Assembly (NCBI RefSeq): GCF_014851905.1
Contig: NZ_JACVAQ010000001.1
Location: 2,046,001 to 2,110,000 of the forward strand
Origin: Pseudomonas sp. PDM14
GTDB lineage: Bacteria; Pseudomonadota; Gammaproteobacteria; Pseudomonadales; Pseudomonadaceae
DNA: 64,000 bases
Direction: 5' to 3'
Below the pieces are notes generated by a model. The model saw nothing but the letters and a program-made list of their open reading frames with translations, was not told the origin of the DNA and made no database searches. A program made the translations under genes and the position numbers. This document shows positions 1 to 8,342 of the stretch, piece by piece; within the stretch, counting starts at the first letter, position 1, and the number at the start of each line of letters is the position of its first letter.

Positions 1-4
1 CCGT

Positions 5-982
5 TCATGCGCCATCGGCCTGCCAGCGTTTGCGCGCGTGCAGGTAGGCGGCGCTGTCGGCATAGCCGAGCTGCTCGGCAATCTGGCTGCGTGCAAAACC
101 CTGCAGCTCCAGGCTCTGCTCCAGCTCGGCACGCACCGCATCGAGCACCTCACGAAAGCCCAGGCTCTGCTCCTGCAGGCGCCGGCGCAGGGTGCGCGGG
201 CTCTGGTGCAGGGCCTCGGCAGCGACTTCGAGGCTCGGTGCGCGACCGTGCTGCAGCTCGCCGCGCACGAGGTCGGCAACCTTGGCCGCCCAGCCGTTGA
301 ACTGCTGCAAGCGCGCCAGGCGTCGATCCAGACTGTCGCGCAGCAGCTCGACCAGCACCGGATGATGCTGGCGCATGGGCAGTGCCAGGCAGGCTGCATC
401 CAGATACAGGCGCGTGTGCGCGGCGCCGAACTGCACCTTGCCGAACCAGCGCGCGTATTGCCCATGGTAGGCCGGTCGGGCATGACGAAACTCGGCGCCC
501 AGCAACTGAAACGCACTGCCGGCCCCCAGGTGCAGCATGCTGACGGCCATCACCGAGTAATGCTCGGTGAGAAAACGCATCAGCGCATCCGGCGCGTCGA
601 TATCCAGCTCGATGATCAGGCGTTCGCCGTCGCGCTGCAGGCTCACCTGCTCCATGTCCGAGGCCAGGCGGGCATAGCGCTGCCAATGCTGCAATGCCTG
701 CTCGACGCTGGCGCTGAATTGCGCCAGGTGCAGCAGCACGTGCCAGTCGCCAGGGCTGAACTGGGCGAACAGGTTGAGGCCGATCGCCGGGTCAAGCTCG
801 GCCGCCTGCAGCCACAGCTGCTCCAGGTGCACCAGGCTGTACTCCTGTTGCGGCCGGTGCTGGCTGAGGAAGCGCTGCAACACTCGCCCCAGCGGACCGC
901 GATGGAAGCGCTGGGTGCCGGGGCGCGGCGTGTCCGCTGGCGGGTTGGCCACTTCGGGCAGATTGTTGTCCGTTTCGCGCAT
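5..982 (-). CDS. AraC-family transcriptional regulator
   Basis: A 325-aa regulator of the AraC/XylS superfamily. The C-terminal third carries the double helix-turn-helix DNA-binding domain, recognisable by the first helix-turn-helix around SLEVAAEALHQSPRTLRRRL and a second one near IAEQLGYADSAAYLHARKRW. The N-terminal two thirds resemble the arabinose-binding-like effector domain (PF12625 type) found in regulators such as OruR. I chose the ATG giving MRETDNNLPEV at 980-982 because the longer open frame runs backward through the divergent gene and has no family similarity. It is divergent from the desaturase/reductase pair with only 69 bp between the starts, so it probably controls that pair or itself. 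The ligand is unknown. Confidence 0.85.
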   Translation of the reverse strand: MRETDNNLPEVANPPADTPRPGTQRFHRGPLGRVLQRFLSQHRPQQEYSLVHLEQLWLQAAELDPAIGLNLFAQFSPGDWHVLLHLAQFSASVEQALQHWQRYARLASDMEQVSLQRDGERLIIELDIDAPDALMRFLTEHYSVMAVSMLHLGAGSAFQLLGAEFRHARPAYHGQYARWFGKVQFGAAHTRLYLDAACLALPMRQHHPVLVELLRDSLDRRLARLQQFNGWAAKVADLVRGELQHGRAPSLEVAAEALHQSPRTLRRRLQEQSLGFREVLDAVRAELEQSLELQGFARSQIAEQLGYADSAAYLHARKRWQADGA

Positions 983-1013
983 GGTGACGGTCGTCGACTT
1001 GGCATCTGATACA

Positions 1014-1051
1014 GGCAACCCGGTAGGCCGGGATTCCAACAAGAGGTTGCC
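1014..1051 (+). promoter_or_regulatory. Nested hairpin covering the ribosome binding site of the desaturase gene
   Basis: An outer stem GGCAA/TTGCC (1014-1018 with 1047-1051) encloses an inner stem CCCGG-TAGG-CCGGG (1019-1032). The likely Shine-Dalgarno AGAGG (1042-1046) lies in the unpaired part just before the ATG at 1052. It could modulate translation, or it may be incidental in a short GC-rich intergenic region. Confidence 0.3.
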
Positions 1052-1903
1052 ATGAACCCCAGCTCTATCGCCAACAATCCCATCGCCGTGGTCAGTCTGA
1101 TCTTCCTCGGTTTCATCCTCCTCGAACTCGCCGTGGGCTGCTTCCGCCAGCCGCGCGGGCAGCGCCGCGATGCGCTGATCGAGGTGATCGGCTCCAGCCT
1201 GCTGCTGGGCGCGACGTTCCCGCTGATCATGTTTCTCTCCGACCACCTGCTCGGCGAGCTTGCGCCGCAGGCGCGCGGCGCCCTGGCGGGCCTGCCTTTC
1301 ATCGCCGGCTTCGCCCTGTTCCTGCTGTTCGACGACATGACCCAGTACTGGTGGCATCGGCTCAGCCACAAGGTGCCGTTTCTCTACAACCTGCACCGCG
1401 CGCACCACTCGGCGCCGTACATGAGCATCCGCATCGTCTACCGCAACAACAGCTTCTACTACCTGCTGATGCCGGGTATCTGGCTGTCGGCAGTTTTGAT
1501 CTACCTGGGCCTGGCGCCGGTCTACTACGTCTACCTGATCCTCAAAATGTGCGTGATCTTCGGTGCCCACAGCAGCGTGGCGTGGGACGACAAGCTCTAT
1601 CGCATCCCGGCCCTGCGCCCGCTGATGTGGCTGCTCGAGCGGACCATCTCCACGCCGTCCACCCATTCGGCCCACCACGGCCTGAACGCCGACGACGGCG
1701 TGACCCACTACAAGGGCAATTACGGCAATCTGCTGTTCTTCTGGGACGTGCTATTCGGCAGCGCCAAGATCACCCGTCGCCGCCCCGCGCACTACGGTAT
1801 CGAAGACATGGCGCCGGTGAGCTGGCAGAGCGAGCTGTTCTGGCCGCTGGTGCGCACTACGCAGGCGCAGCCCCAGGCGAAGGCCGAGGAGGTAGCGCAA
1901 TGA
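1052..1903 (+). CDS. Sterol desaturase / fatty acid hydroxylase superfamily membrane protein
   Basis: A 283-aa integral membrane protein of the fatty acid hydroxylase superfamily (PF04116), non-heme di-iron enzymes that hydroxylate or desaturate lipid substrates. Three histidine clusters that bind the di-iron centre are visible: HRLSH at residues 102-106, HRAHH at 115-119 and HSAHH at 205-209. Hydrophobic stretches near residues 10-30, 45-65, 80-95 and 135-172 fit a four-helix membrane topology. The AGAGG before the ATG supports the start. It shares a 4-bp ATGA overlap with the downstream flavin reductase, suggesting translational coupling and possibly an electron-donor relationship, which is inference. 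The substrate cannot be read from the sequence. Confidence 0.88.
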   Translation: MNPSSIANNPIAVVSLIFLGFILLELAVGCFRQPRGQRRDALIEVIGSSLLLGATFPLIMFLSDHLLGELAPQARGALAGLPFIAGFALFLLFDDMTQYWWHRLSHKVPFLYNLHRAHHSAPYMSIRIVYRNNSFYYLLMPGIWLSAVLIYLGLAPVYYVYLILKMCVIFGAHSSVAWDDKLYRIPALRPLMWLLERTISTPSTHSAHHGLNADDGVTHYKGNYGNLLFFWDVLFGSAKITRRRPAHYGIEDMAPVSWQSELFWPLVRTTQAQPQAKAEEVAQ

Positions 1904-2490
1904 GTGCGAAGATCATCCTGGTCGCCGGCTCCAGCCGGGTCGACAGCCAGAGCGCCAAGGTCGCTCATTACCTGGCGGCGCGCCTGCGCCGCCGCGAGGT
2001 GACGTGCGAAGTGCTGGACCTGGGCCACGAGCCGCTGCCGCTGTGGCCGGTTGCCGAGCCCGTGACGACCTGGCCGGGAATCGCCGAGCGCTTGCGTCAG
2101 GCCGAAGCGCTGGTGGTGCTCAGCCCGGAATGGAACGGCATGGCCTGCCCGGCGCTGAAGAACTTCTTCCTCTATGCCGGGCGCGCCGAGCTGGCGCACA
2201 AGCCGGCCTTGCTGGTGGGCGTGTCGTCCGGGGGCGGCGGCGCCTATCCGCTCTCCGAGCTGCGCGCCTTCAGCTACAAGAACTGCCGCATCTGCTTCAT
2301 TCCCGAACAGCTGATAGTGCGCCAGGTCGAGGCGGTGATGAACGACGAACAGACGGCGGAGGCCGACGACCTGCGCATCCGCCAGCGCGCCGACTGGGCC
2401 CTGGACGTGCTCCTGCACTACACCGATGCCCTGCGCGACATGCCGCGGCGCATCGACTGGAGCGAACCGCAGTTCGGCAACGGCATGTGA
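1900..2490 (+). CDS. NAD(P)H-dependent FMN reductase family protein
   Basis: A 196-aa flavodoxin-fold oxidoreductase (PF03358 family) that would use NAD(P)H to reduce FMN or another acceptor. The N-terminal beta strand and phosphate-binding loop (IILVAGSSRVDSQSAK, residues 5-20) and the SPEWNGMACPALKNF segment near residue 80, which contacts the flavin ring in this family, are both present. The length is typical. The start is the ATG overlapping the TGA of the desaturase gene, preceded by a GAGGAGG-like stretch (1887-1893). Co-translation with a di-iron oxygenase-type protein suggests it may supply reducing power, but no direct evidence exists in the sequence. Confidence 0.85.
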   Translation: MSAKIILVAGSSRVDSQSAKVAHYLAARLRRREVTCEVLDLGHEPLPLWPVAEPVTTWPGIAERLRQAEALVVLSPEWNGMACPALKNFFLYAGRAELAHKPALLVGVSSGGGGAYPLSELRAFSYKNCRICFIPEQLIVRQVEAVMNDEQTAEADDLRIRQRADWALDVLLHYTDALRDMPRRIDWSEPQFGNGM

Positions 2491-2628
2491 GGCGCAGGGG
2501 CTCAGAGCAACAGCGTAACGAGCGAAGGTCTGGCCAGGCGGGGACGTGCTCGAAACACGAAGTTGGCTGACCGCCAATAAGCATTTCGCGTACGTCACCA
2601 ACAACGCCCGGCTTCGCGCAGTAGCCGC

Positions 2629-3996
2629 TCAGGCGTGGTTGAGGTACCAGCGCCAGTCCTGCTCGCCGACCTCGCCCATGAACTGCCGGTATTCGGTCCA
2701 CTTGATCGCCAGGAACACCTTGAGGAATTCCTCGCCCAGCGCCTCCTTGGCCCAGGTGGAGTGCTCCAGCGCGCGCAGCGCCGTGAGCCAGTCGGTGGGC
2801 AGGAACTCAGTGGCCTGCTCGTAGCCGTTGCCGACGATGGCGGCGCCCGGGTCGATCTGCTCGCGGATGCCGTGGTGGATGCCGGCGAGGATCGCCGCGG
2901 CGGCCAGGTACGGGTTGGCATCGGCGCCGCAGATGCGATGTTCGATGTGCCGGCTATTGGCCGGTCCGCCCGGCACGCGGAACGACACGGTGCGGTTGTT
3001 CACCCCCCAGCTCTTGGCCAGCGGCGCGTAGCTGTTGGCCTGGAAGCGGCGGAAGGAGTTGGCGTTGGGGCAGAAGATCGCCAGGGCATCGAGCAGCGTG
3101 GCCATCATCCCGCCGATGGCGTGACGCAGCAGCGGCGTGCCCTGCGGATCGTCACTGGCCATCAGGTTGTTGCCCTGCGCATCGGCCAGGCTGACGTGCA
3201 TGTGCAGGCCGCTGCCGGCCAGGTCACCGAACGGCTTGGCCATGAAACAGGCCTGCAGCCCGTGCTTGTTGGCCACGCCCTTGACCAGGCGCTTGTAGCG
3301 GATGCCCTCGTCGATGGCCTGCAGCGCGTCGAAGCGGTGCTCCAGGGTCAGCTCGACCTGGCCCGGCGCGTACTCGGAAATTGCCGTGCGTACCGGCAGG
3401 CCCTGCGCCTCGCAGGCGGCATACAGGTCGTCGAGGAACGGCTGCAGCTGTTCCAGCTCATAGACGCCATAGACCTGCGGTGCCTGCGGGCGCACGCCAT
3501 TCATCTGCAGCGCCGGTTGTGGTCGACCGCTGGTATCGCGCTGCTTGTCCAGCAGGTAGAACTCCAGCTCCACCGCCATCACCGGGTGAAAACCGTCGGC
3601 CTTGAGACGCTCGATCACGCGCACCAGGGCATGGCGCGGGTCGGCCGGCGTGGCGGGCAGGCCCTGGCTGGGGTGCATGCTCACCTGCAACTGGCCGGTA
3701 GGCGTGGCGCGCCAGGGTTGCAGGGTCAGGCTGCCCGGCAGCGGGTAGGTCCAGCAGTCGGCATCGGCGACTTCCCAGACCAGGCCGGTGGCCTCGACGT
3801 CTTCCCCCTGAATGGTCAGGGCGAGGATCGAGCTGGGCAGCGGGCGGCCGTTCTCGTAGATCGCCAGCAGCTCGTCACGGTGCAGCAGCTTGCCGCGGGG
3901 AATACCATTGGCGTCGATCAGCATCAGCTCGATGCTGCGCACGTCGGGGTGCGCGGCGAGGAAGTCGCGGGCTTCCTGAGGGTTGGCGAATTGCAT
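2629..3996 (-). CDS. Glutamine synthetase family protein, probable gamma-glutamyl-amine (polyamine) ligase
   Basis: A 455-aa member of the type I glutamine synthetase superfamily, which ligates ammonia or an amine to glutamate with ATP. Signature segments are present: GSGLHMHVS (ATP/glutamate site), NRTVSFRVPGG and HRICGADANPYL near the C-terminus. The pairing with a class III aminotransferase and a GntR/FCD regulator is the organisation seen for gamma-glutamylpolyamine pathways (PuuA/SpuI/PauA-like enzymes in Pseudomonas) rather than for the housekeeping GlnA, and I recall an equivalent ligase-aminotransferase-GntR neighbourhood in P. aeruginosa around PA5522-PA5525. The substrate amine is inferred, not seen. 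AAGGAC precedes the ATG at 3994-3996. Confidence 0.85.
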   Translation of the reverse strand: MQFANPQEARDFLAAHPDVRSIELMLIDANGIPRGKLLHRDELLAIYENGRPLPSSILALTIQGEDVEATGLVWEVADADCWTYPLPGSLTLQPWRATPTGQLQVSMHPSQGLPATPADPRHALVRVIERLKADGFHPVMAVELEFYLLDKQRDTSGRPQPALQMNGVRPQAPQVYGVYELEQLQPFLDDLYAACEAQGLPVRTAISEYAPGQVELTLEHRFDALQAIDEGIRYKRLVKGVANKHGLQACFMAKPFGDLAGSGLHMHVSLADAQGNNLMASDDPQGTPLLRHAIGGMMATLLDALAIFCPNANSFRRFQANSYAPLAKSWGVNNRTVSFRVPGGPANSRHIEHRICGADANPYLAAAAILAGIHHGIREQIDPGAAIVGNGYEQATEFLPTDWLTALRALEHSTWAKEALGEEFLKVFLAIKWTEYRQFMGEVGEQDWRWYLNHA

Positions 3997-4031
3997 GGGA
4001 GTGTCCTTGGCGTCATATAGGATTCGATGGT

Positions 4032-4089
4032 TCCCACGCAGACGTGGGAGCGATCAATCAACCTCCACCCCTCTTCCGCGGGAGAGGGG
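4032..4089. repeat. Two adjacent REP-like hairpins
   Basis: The first hairpin is TCCCACG-CAGA-CGTGGGA (4032-4049), the core of the widespread Pseudomonas REP-type intergenic repeat. The second is a near-perfect palindrome CCCCTCT/AGAGGGG around TCCGCGGG (4068-4089, one mismatch). They sit between the aminotransferase stop and the ligase start and could stabilise or attenuate the transcript. Confidence 0.65.
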
Positions 4090-4111
4090 GCGAGAGCAAC
4101 CCGAGGGCGAC

Positions 4112-5503
4112 TTACAGGCGCGCGCCGGGAATCGCCAGCAGCTCGGTCAGCGCCTCGTCGAGGGTGGCGAGCAGACGGTCGACATCGGCGGCGCTGGTAT
4201 CCGGGCAGCACAGGGTCATGTTGTGGAACGGCGTGATGAGGATGCCGCGGTTGATCAGATACAGGTGCAACGCCATCTGCAGACTGTCGTGGAACGCCGC
4301 TTCGGCCTCAGCGCCGGTCTTCGGCGGCGTGGCGCAGAACTGGAATTCGCAGCGCGCGCCCAGCTCGGTCACCGACCAGTGCAGGTCGTGCTTGCCGATC
4401 AGCTGACGCAGGCCGGCAGCCAGGCGCGCGGCCAGCGGCAGCATGTGCCCGTAGGCCGCGGGCGTCATCACCTGCTCCAGGTTCACACGCATGCAGTGCA
4501 TGGCCAGGGCATTGGCCGACAGCGTGGTGCCCATGCCGCTGTGGCCATGGCCGTGGCTGGCCTCGCTGGCATGCTGCCGCGCCAGCTGCATCGCCTGGGC
4601 CATTTCGTGGCTGCAGCCGTACACCGAGCACGGCACACCGCCGGCGATGGGCTTGCCGAGGGTGATGAAGTCCGGCTTGAGGTCCCAGGCGCGGGTGCAG
4701 CCGCCGGGATCGGTGGAGATGGTGTGGGTTTCGTCGATGATCAGCAGGCTGCCGTACTGCTTGCTCAGTTCACGGACCCTGGCCATAAAGCCCGGCTCGG
4801 GCAGGACCATGCCGATGTTGGTCATCGCCGGCTCGCAGAGAATGGCGGCGACATCGCCCTGGGCCAGCGCCGCTTCCAGCGCGGCGACATCGTTGAACGG
4901 CACCGCGCGGCTGGTCTTGGCCAGGTTGCGTGCCTGGCCGATCAGCCCGCTGCGGTGCACGGTGCGGCCGTCGCGGCAGCGCACCATCACGTCATCGACG
5001 GTGCCGTGGTAGCAGCCGTCGAACACCAGCAGCACCTTGCGTCCGGTGATGGCGCGGGCCCAGCGGATAACGAAGCGGTTGGCGTCGGTGGCGGTAGTTG
5101 CCACCTGCCAGAACGGCAGGCCGAAACGCTCGGCGAGTAGCTCGCCGGCGATCACCGCGTCCTCGCCGGGCAGCATGGTGGTCAGGCCGTTGGCGCCCTG
5201 CTCGGCGATGGCCTTGGCGATCGGGTCGGGCGAGTGGCCGAACATGCTGCCGGTGTCGCCGAGGCAGAAGTCGATGTACTCGTGGCCATCGACATCATAG
5301 AAACGTGCGCCCTTGGCGCGGCTGACGAACAGCGAACTGGGCGTCGACCAGTCGCTCATCCAGTGCATCGGCACGCCGCCGAACAACGAGTGCCGGGCGC
5401 GTTCGGCCAGCGCCACGGACTTCGGGTTCTGCTGCAGAAAGCGCGCGCGCTCACGCGTGGCGAAGGCCTCGACAGCCTGTTCGGCGATGCCGCTGGAAGT
5501 CAT
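4112..5503 (-). CDS. PLP-dependent class III aminotransferase (glutamate-1-semialdehyde aminotransferase-like)
   Basis: A 463-aa fold-type I aminotransferase of class III (PF00202). The PLP region is recognisable: GCYHGT, the LLIIDETHT segment with the conserved aspartate, and ITLGKPIAGG with the Schiff-base lysine. The sequence leans toward the glutamate-1-semialdehyde aminomutase subgroup (LPGEDAVIAGELL), but that haem enzyme is expected elsewhere, so this is likely a catabolic amine or amino-acid transaminase. The ATG at 5501-5503 was chosen over one ten codons upstream because AGGT lies 8-10 nt before it and the upstream extension would run into the operator-promoter region. It is followed by the ligase gene in the same direction, and a putative GntR operator lies 33 bp upstream. 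Confidence 0.85.
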   Translation of the reverse strand: MTSSGIAEQAVEAFATRERARFLQQNPKSVALAERARHSLFGGVPMHWMSDWSTPSSLFVSRAKGARFYDVDGHEYIDFCLGDTGSMFGHSPDPIAKAIAEQGANGLTTMLPGEDAVIAGELLAERFGLPFWQVATTATDANRFVIRWARAITGRKVLLVFDGCYHGTVDDVMVRCRDGRTVHRSGLIGQARNLAKTSRAVPFNDVAALEAALAQGDVAAILCEPAMTNIGMVLPEPGFMARVRELSKQYGSLLIIDETHTISTDPGGCTRAWDLKPDFITLGKPIAGGVPCSVYGCSHEMAQAMQLARQHASEASHGHGHSGMGTTLSANALAMHCMRVNLEQVMTPAAYGHMLPLAARLAAGLRQLIGKHDLHWSVTELGARCEFQFCATPPKTGAEAEAAFHDSLQMALHLYLINRGILITPFHNMTLCCPDTSAADVDRLLATLDEALTELLAIPGARL

Positions 5504-5535
5504 GTTGAACACCTCGTTCGAATTTCTGCACATCG

Positions 5536-5555
5536 TTGTTTGTGATCACAAACAA
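5536..5555. promoter_or_regulatory. Perfect 20-bp palindrome, probable GntR/FCD operator
   Basis: TTGTTTGTGATCACAAACAA is a perfect inverted repeat with the TTGT...ACAA outer edges typical of FadR/FCD-type GntR operators. It lies between the divergent aminotransferase and GntR regulator genes. On the minus strand a TTGACT hexamer (5555-5560) abuts it, so bound protein would cover the space between -35 and -10 of the aminotransferase promoter. Confidence 0.75.
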
Positions 5556-5708
5556 GTCAATAGGCGAATGCGTCAGGCTCGCGGATAATCGCTGGCGCGT
5601 TGGAAAATGGCGGTCCTGTGGGCTTGCCTGAGTGCTGCGACGTCGCCAGACTGCGCACTCGGCGAACAACTGTACACAAAGACTCGACACCGAGCGTAAG
5701 GCAAGACG

Positions 5709-6356
5709 ATGGCGGATAACCTGCAGGAGCACCTTTACCAGCGCATCCGCGAAGCGCTGCTGGCCGGACGCTTCCAGCCCGGCGAGCGGCTGAAGATCCG
5801 CGACCTGGCCAGCGAATGGGGCACCAGCCCGATGCCGGTGCGCGCCGCCTTGCAGCGCCTGGTCGCCGAGGGCGCACTGGAAGGCGAGCAACAGCGCTCG
5901 GTGCGGGTGCCGGTGATGACGCCCGAACGTTTCCGGCAGATCTTCCAGGTCCGCCTGACCCTCGAAGGGCTGGCCGTCGAACAGGCCGCCGCGCGCATCC
6001 AGCCAGCCGACATCGTCGTGCTGCGCGACTGCGTGGCCCAGATGGAGCGCGCCATCAGCGCCCGCGATGTGCAGGGTTACCTCGGCGCCAACAGTCTGTT
6101 CCACCTCACCCTGTACCGTGCTGCCGACAATCCGGTGCTGCTGCGCATGATCGAATCGCTGTGGTTGCAGGTCGGCCCGTTCTTCAACCGCCTGTTCAGC
6201 GAAGACGACCTGGCGCAACGCCTCAATGACTTCCACGAAGACGCCTTCACCGCCCTCGAAACCGGCGACGGCCCCGCCGCCCGCAAGGCGATGGAACAGG
6301 ACCTGATCTATTTCGCCGACTTCCTCCTCAGCCTGCTGGAGCGCGAACAGGGCTAG
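5709..6356 (+). CDS. GntR-family (FCD subfamily) transcriptional regulator
   Basis: A 215-aa regulator with an N-terminal winged helix (residues about 8-72, with GERLKIRDLASEWGTSPMPVRAAL as the recognition part) and a C-terminal all-helical FCD ligand-binding domain (about 80-205), where FHLTLYRAADN and FHEDAF contain the usual histidine and acidic residues that bind a metal or carboxylate ligand. It is transcribed divergently from the aminotransferase and ligase genes, and the palindrome between them matches operators of this subfamily, so it very probably represses that catabolic pair. The inducer is likely the pathway substrate or a product (inference). Confidence 0.9.
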   Translation: MADNLQEHLYQRIREALLAGRFQPGERLKIRDLASEWGTSPMPVRAALQRLVAEGALEGEQQRSVRVPVMTPERFRQIFQVRLTLEGLAVEQAAARIQPADIVVLRDCVAQMERAISARDVQGYLGANSLFHLTLYRAADNPVLLRMIESLWLQVGPFFNRLFSEDDLAQRLNDFHEDAFTALETGDGPAARKAMEQDLIYFADFLLSLLEREQG

Positions 6357-6541
6357 GTCAGCGCGGCAACTGTTTCGGAATATTGCCGCCGTGGGGCGCT
6401 CCGGGCGTGGATGTTAATCTGCCCGGGCAGCGCCGTTTTCATCGTTGTCCGCGCGCCTGTATCCCATTCCCTGCCGGCTCTCCGAGCCAAGCGAGCAACC
6501 GTCGCAGGTCATGCCTGCCCAGCCATCGAGGAACCACCGCC

Positions 6542-8305
6542 ATGCATGCCATCAGCTTCATTCAGGATTTGGCGGTGATCATGCTGGTAGCGGGCGTGGT
6601 GACGGTGCTGTTCCACCGCTTCAAACAGCCGGTGGTACTCGGCTACATCCTCGCCGGGTTCATCATCGGCCCGCACACACCGCCGTTCGGCCTGATCCAC
6701 GACGAAGACACGATCAAGACGCTCGCCGAGCTCGGGGTGATCTTCCTGATGTTCTGCCTGGGCCTCGAATTCAGCCTGCGCAAGCTGTTCAGCGTCGGCG
6801 CCACGGCGTTCATCGCCGCTGGCCTGGAAATCGTCCTGATGATCTGGATCGGCTTCGAAATCGGCCAGTTCTTCGCCTGGAGCACCATGGATTCGCTGTT
6901 CCTCGGCGCGATCCTGGCCATTTCCTCGACCACCATCATCATCAAGGCGCTTGGCGACCTGAAGATGAAGAATGAGCGCTTTGCCCAACTGATCTTCGGC
7001 GTACTGATCGTCGAGGACATCCTTGGCATCGGCATCATCGCCCTGCTCTCGGGCATCGCCGTCAGCGGCTCGGTGGAGACTGGCGAAGTGTTCGCCACGG
7101 TCGGCAAGCTCAGCCTGTTCATGATCGTCGCGCTGGTCATCGGCATCCTGCTGGTGCCGCGCATCCTCGCCTACGTGGCCAAGTTCGAAAGCAACGAGAT
7201 GCTCCTGGTCACCGTACTGGGCCTGTGCTTCGGCTTCTGCCTGCTGGTGGTCAAGCTGGAATACAGCATGGTGCTCGGCGCCTTCCTGATCGGCGCGATC
7301 ATGGCCGAGTCGCGTCAGCTGCTGCAGATCGAGCGCCTGATCGAGCCGGTGCGCGACATGTTCAGCGCGATCTTCTTCGTCGCCATCGGCCTGATGATCG
7401 ACCCCGGCGTGCTGATCGAGTACGCCTGGCCGATCGTGGTCATCACCCTGGCGGTGATCTTCGGCAAGATCATCTCCTGCGGCGTCGGCGCCTTCATCGC
7501 CGGCAACGACGGGCGCACCTCGCTGCGGGTCGGCATGGGCCTTTCGCAGATCGGCGAGTTCTCCTTCATCATCGCCGCCTTGGGCATGACCCTGCAGGTC
7601 ACCAGCGATTTCCTCTACCCGGTGGCGGTGGCCGTGTCCGCCCTGACCACACTGTCGACGCCGTACCTGATCCGCGCCGCCGATCCACTTTCGCATCGCC
7701 TGGCGCGGATCATGCCAGCGGGCGCGGCGCGGGTGTTCGGCATGTACGGCGACTGGCTGCGCAGCATCCAGCCGCAGGGACAGAACGCGATACTCGCCGG
7801 GATGATCCGCAAGATCATCCTGCAGGTGCTGATCAACCTGTCGCTGGTGGTGGCGATCTTCCTCGCCGGCGCCTGGTTCGCCGGCCCGTTGGCGCAGTCG
7901 CTGCAACCTTGGATCATTCACGACAACCTGCAGAAGGGCCTGGTCTGGGGCGGCGCGCTGCTGCTGTCGTTGCCGTTCCTGATCGCTGCCTACCGCAAGC
8001 TCAAGGCTTTGGCGATGCTTCTGGCGGAGATGGGCGTGCGCCCGGAGAAAGCCGGGCGCCACACGGTGCGTGTGCGCCGGGTAATTTCCGAGCTGATCCC
8101 GCTGCTGGCGCTGGCCGGCATCATGCTGCTGCTGATGGCACTGTCGGCGAGCATCCTGCCGACCACCGAACTGCTGCTGGTGATCGGCCTGCTGGCGGTG
8201 GGCGTGATCGTCCTGCTACGCCGCTGGTTCATCCGCGTGCACTCGCGCATGCAGATCGCTCTGATGGAAACGCTGGAGAACAACCAGGATAGCCATCACC
8301 GCTAG
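6542..8305 (+). CDS. CPA2-family monovalent cation:proton antiporter (KefB-like)
   Basis: A 587-aa polytopic membrane protein of the CPA2 family (PF00999), expected to exchange K+ or Na+ for protons across the inner membrane. Family segments include LGYILAGFIIGPHTPP near residue 35, the AISSTTIIIKAL motif and GLSQIGEFSFIIA. About 12 helices are followed by a linker and further hydrophobic helices in the C-terminal quarter, and there is no TrkA-N nucleotide-binding domain such as KefB and KefC carry. The start ATG at 6542 follows GAGGAACC; the longer frame reads through unlikely N-terminal sequence. I recall a similar transporter (PA5518) near this chromosomal region in P. aeruginosa. The exact ion is unknown. 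Confidence 0.85.
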   Translation: MHAISFIQDLAVIMLVAGVVTVLFHRFKQPVVLGYILAGFIIGPHTPPFGLIHDEDTIKTLAELGVIFLMFCLGLEFSLRKLFSVGATAFIAAGLEIVLMIWIGFEIGQFFAWSTMDSLFLGAILAISSTTIIIKALGDLKMKNERFAQLIFGVLIVEDILGIGIIALLSGIAVSGSVETGEVFATVGKLSLFMIVALVIGILLVPRILAYVAKFESNEMLLVTVLGLCFGFCLLVVKLEYSMVLGAFLIGAIMAESRQLLQIERLIEPVRDMFSAIFFVAIGLMIDPGVLIEYAWPIVVITLAVIFGKIISCGVGAFIAGNDGRTSLRVGMGLSQIGEFSFIIAALGMTLQVTSDFLYPVAVAVSALTTLSTPYLIRAADPLSHRLARIMPAGAARVFGMYGDWLRSIQPQGQNAILAGMIRKIILQVLINLSLVVAIFLAGAWFAGPLAQSLQPWIIHDNLQKGLVWGGALLLSLPFLIAAYRKLKALAMLLAEMGVRPEKAGRHTVRVRRVISELIPLLALAGIMLLLMALSASILPTTELLLVIGLLAVGVIVLLRRWFIRVHSRMQIALMETLENNQDSHHR

Positions 8306-8342
8306 TCCTTGTGTGGGGCGGCTCCGCTAGCCTGAGACGTGC

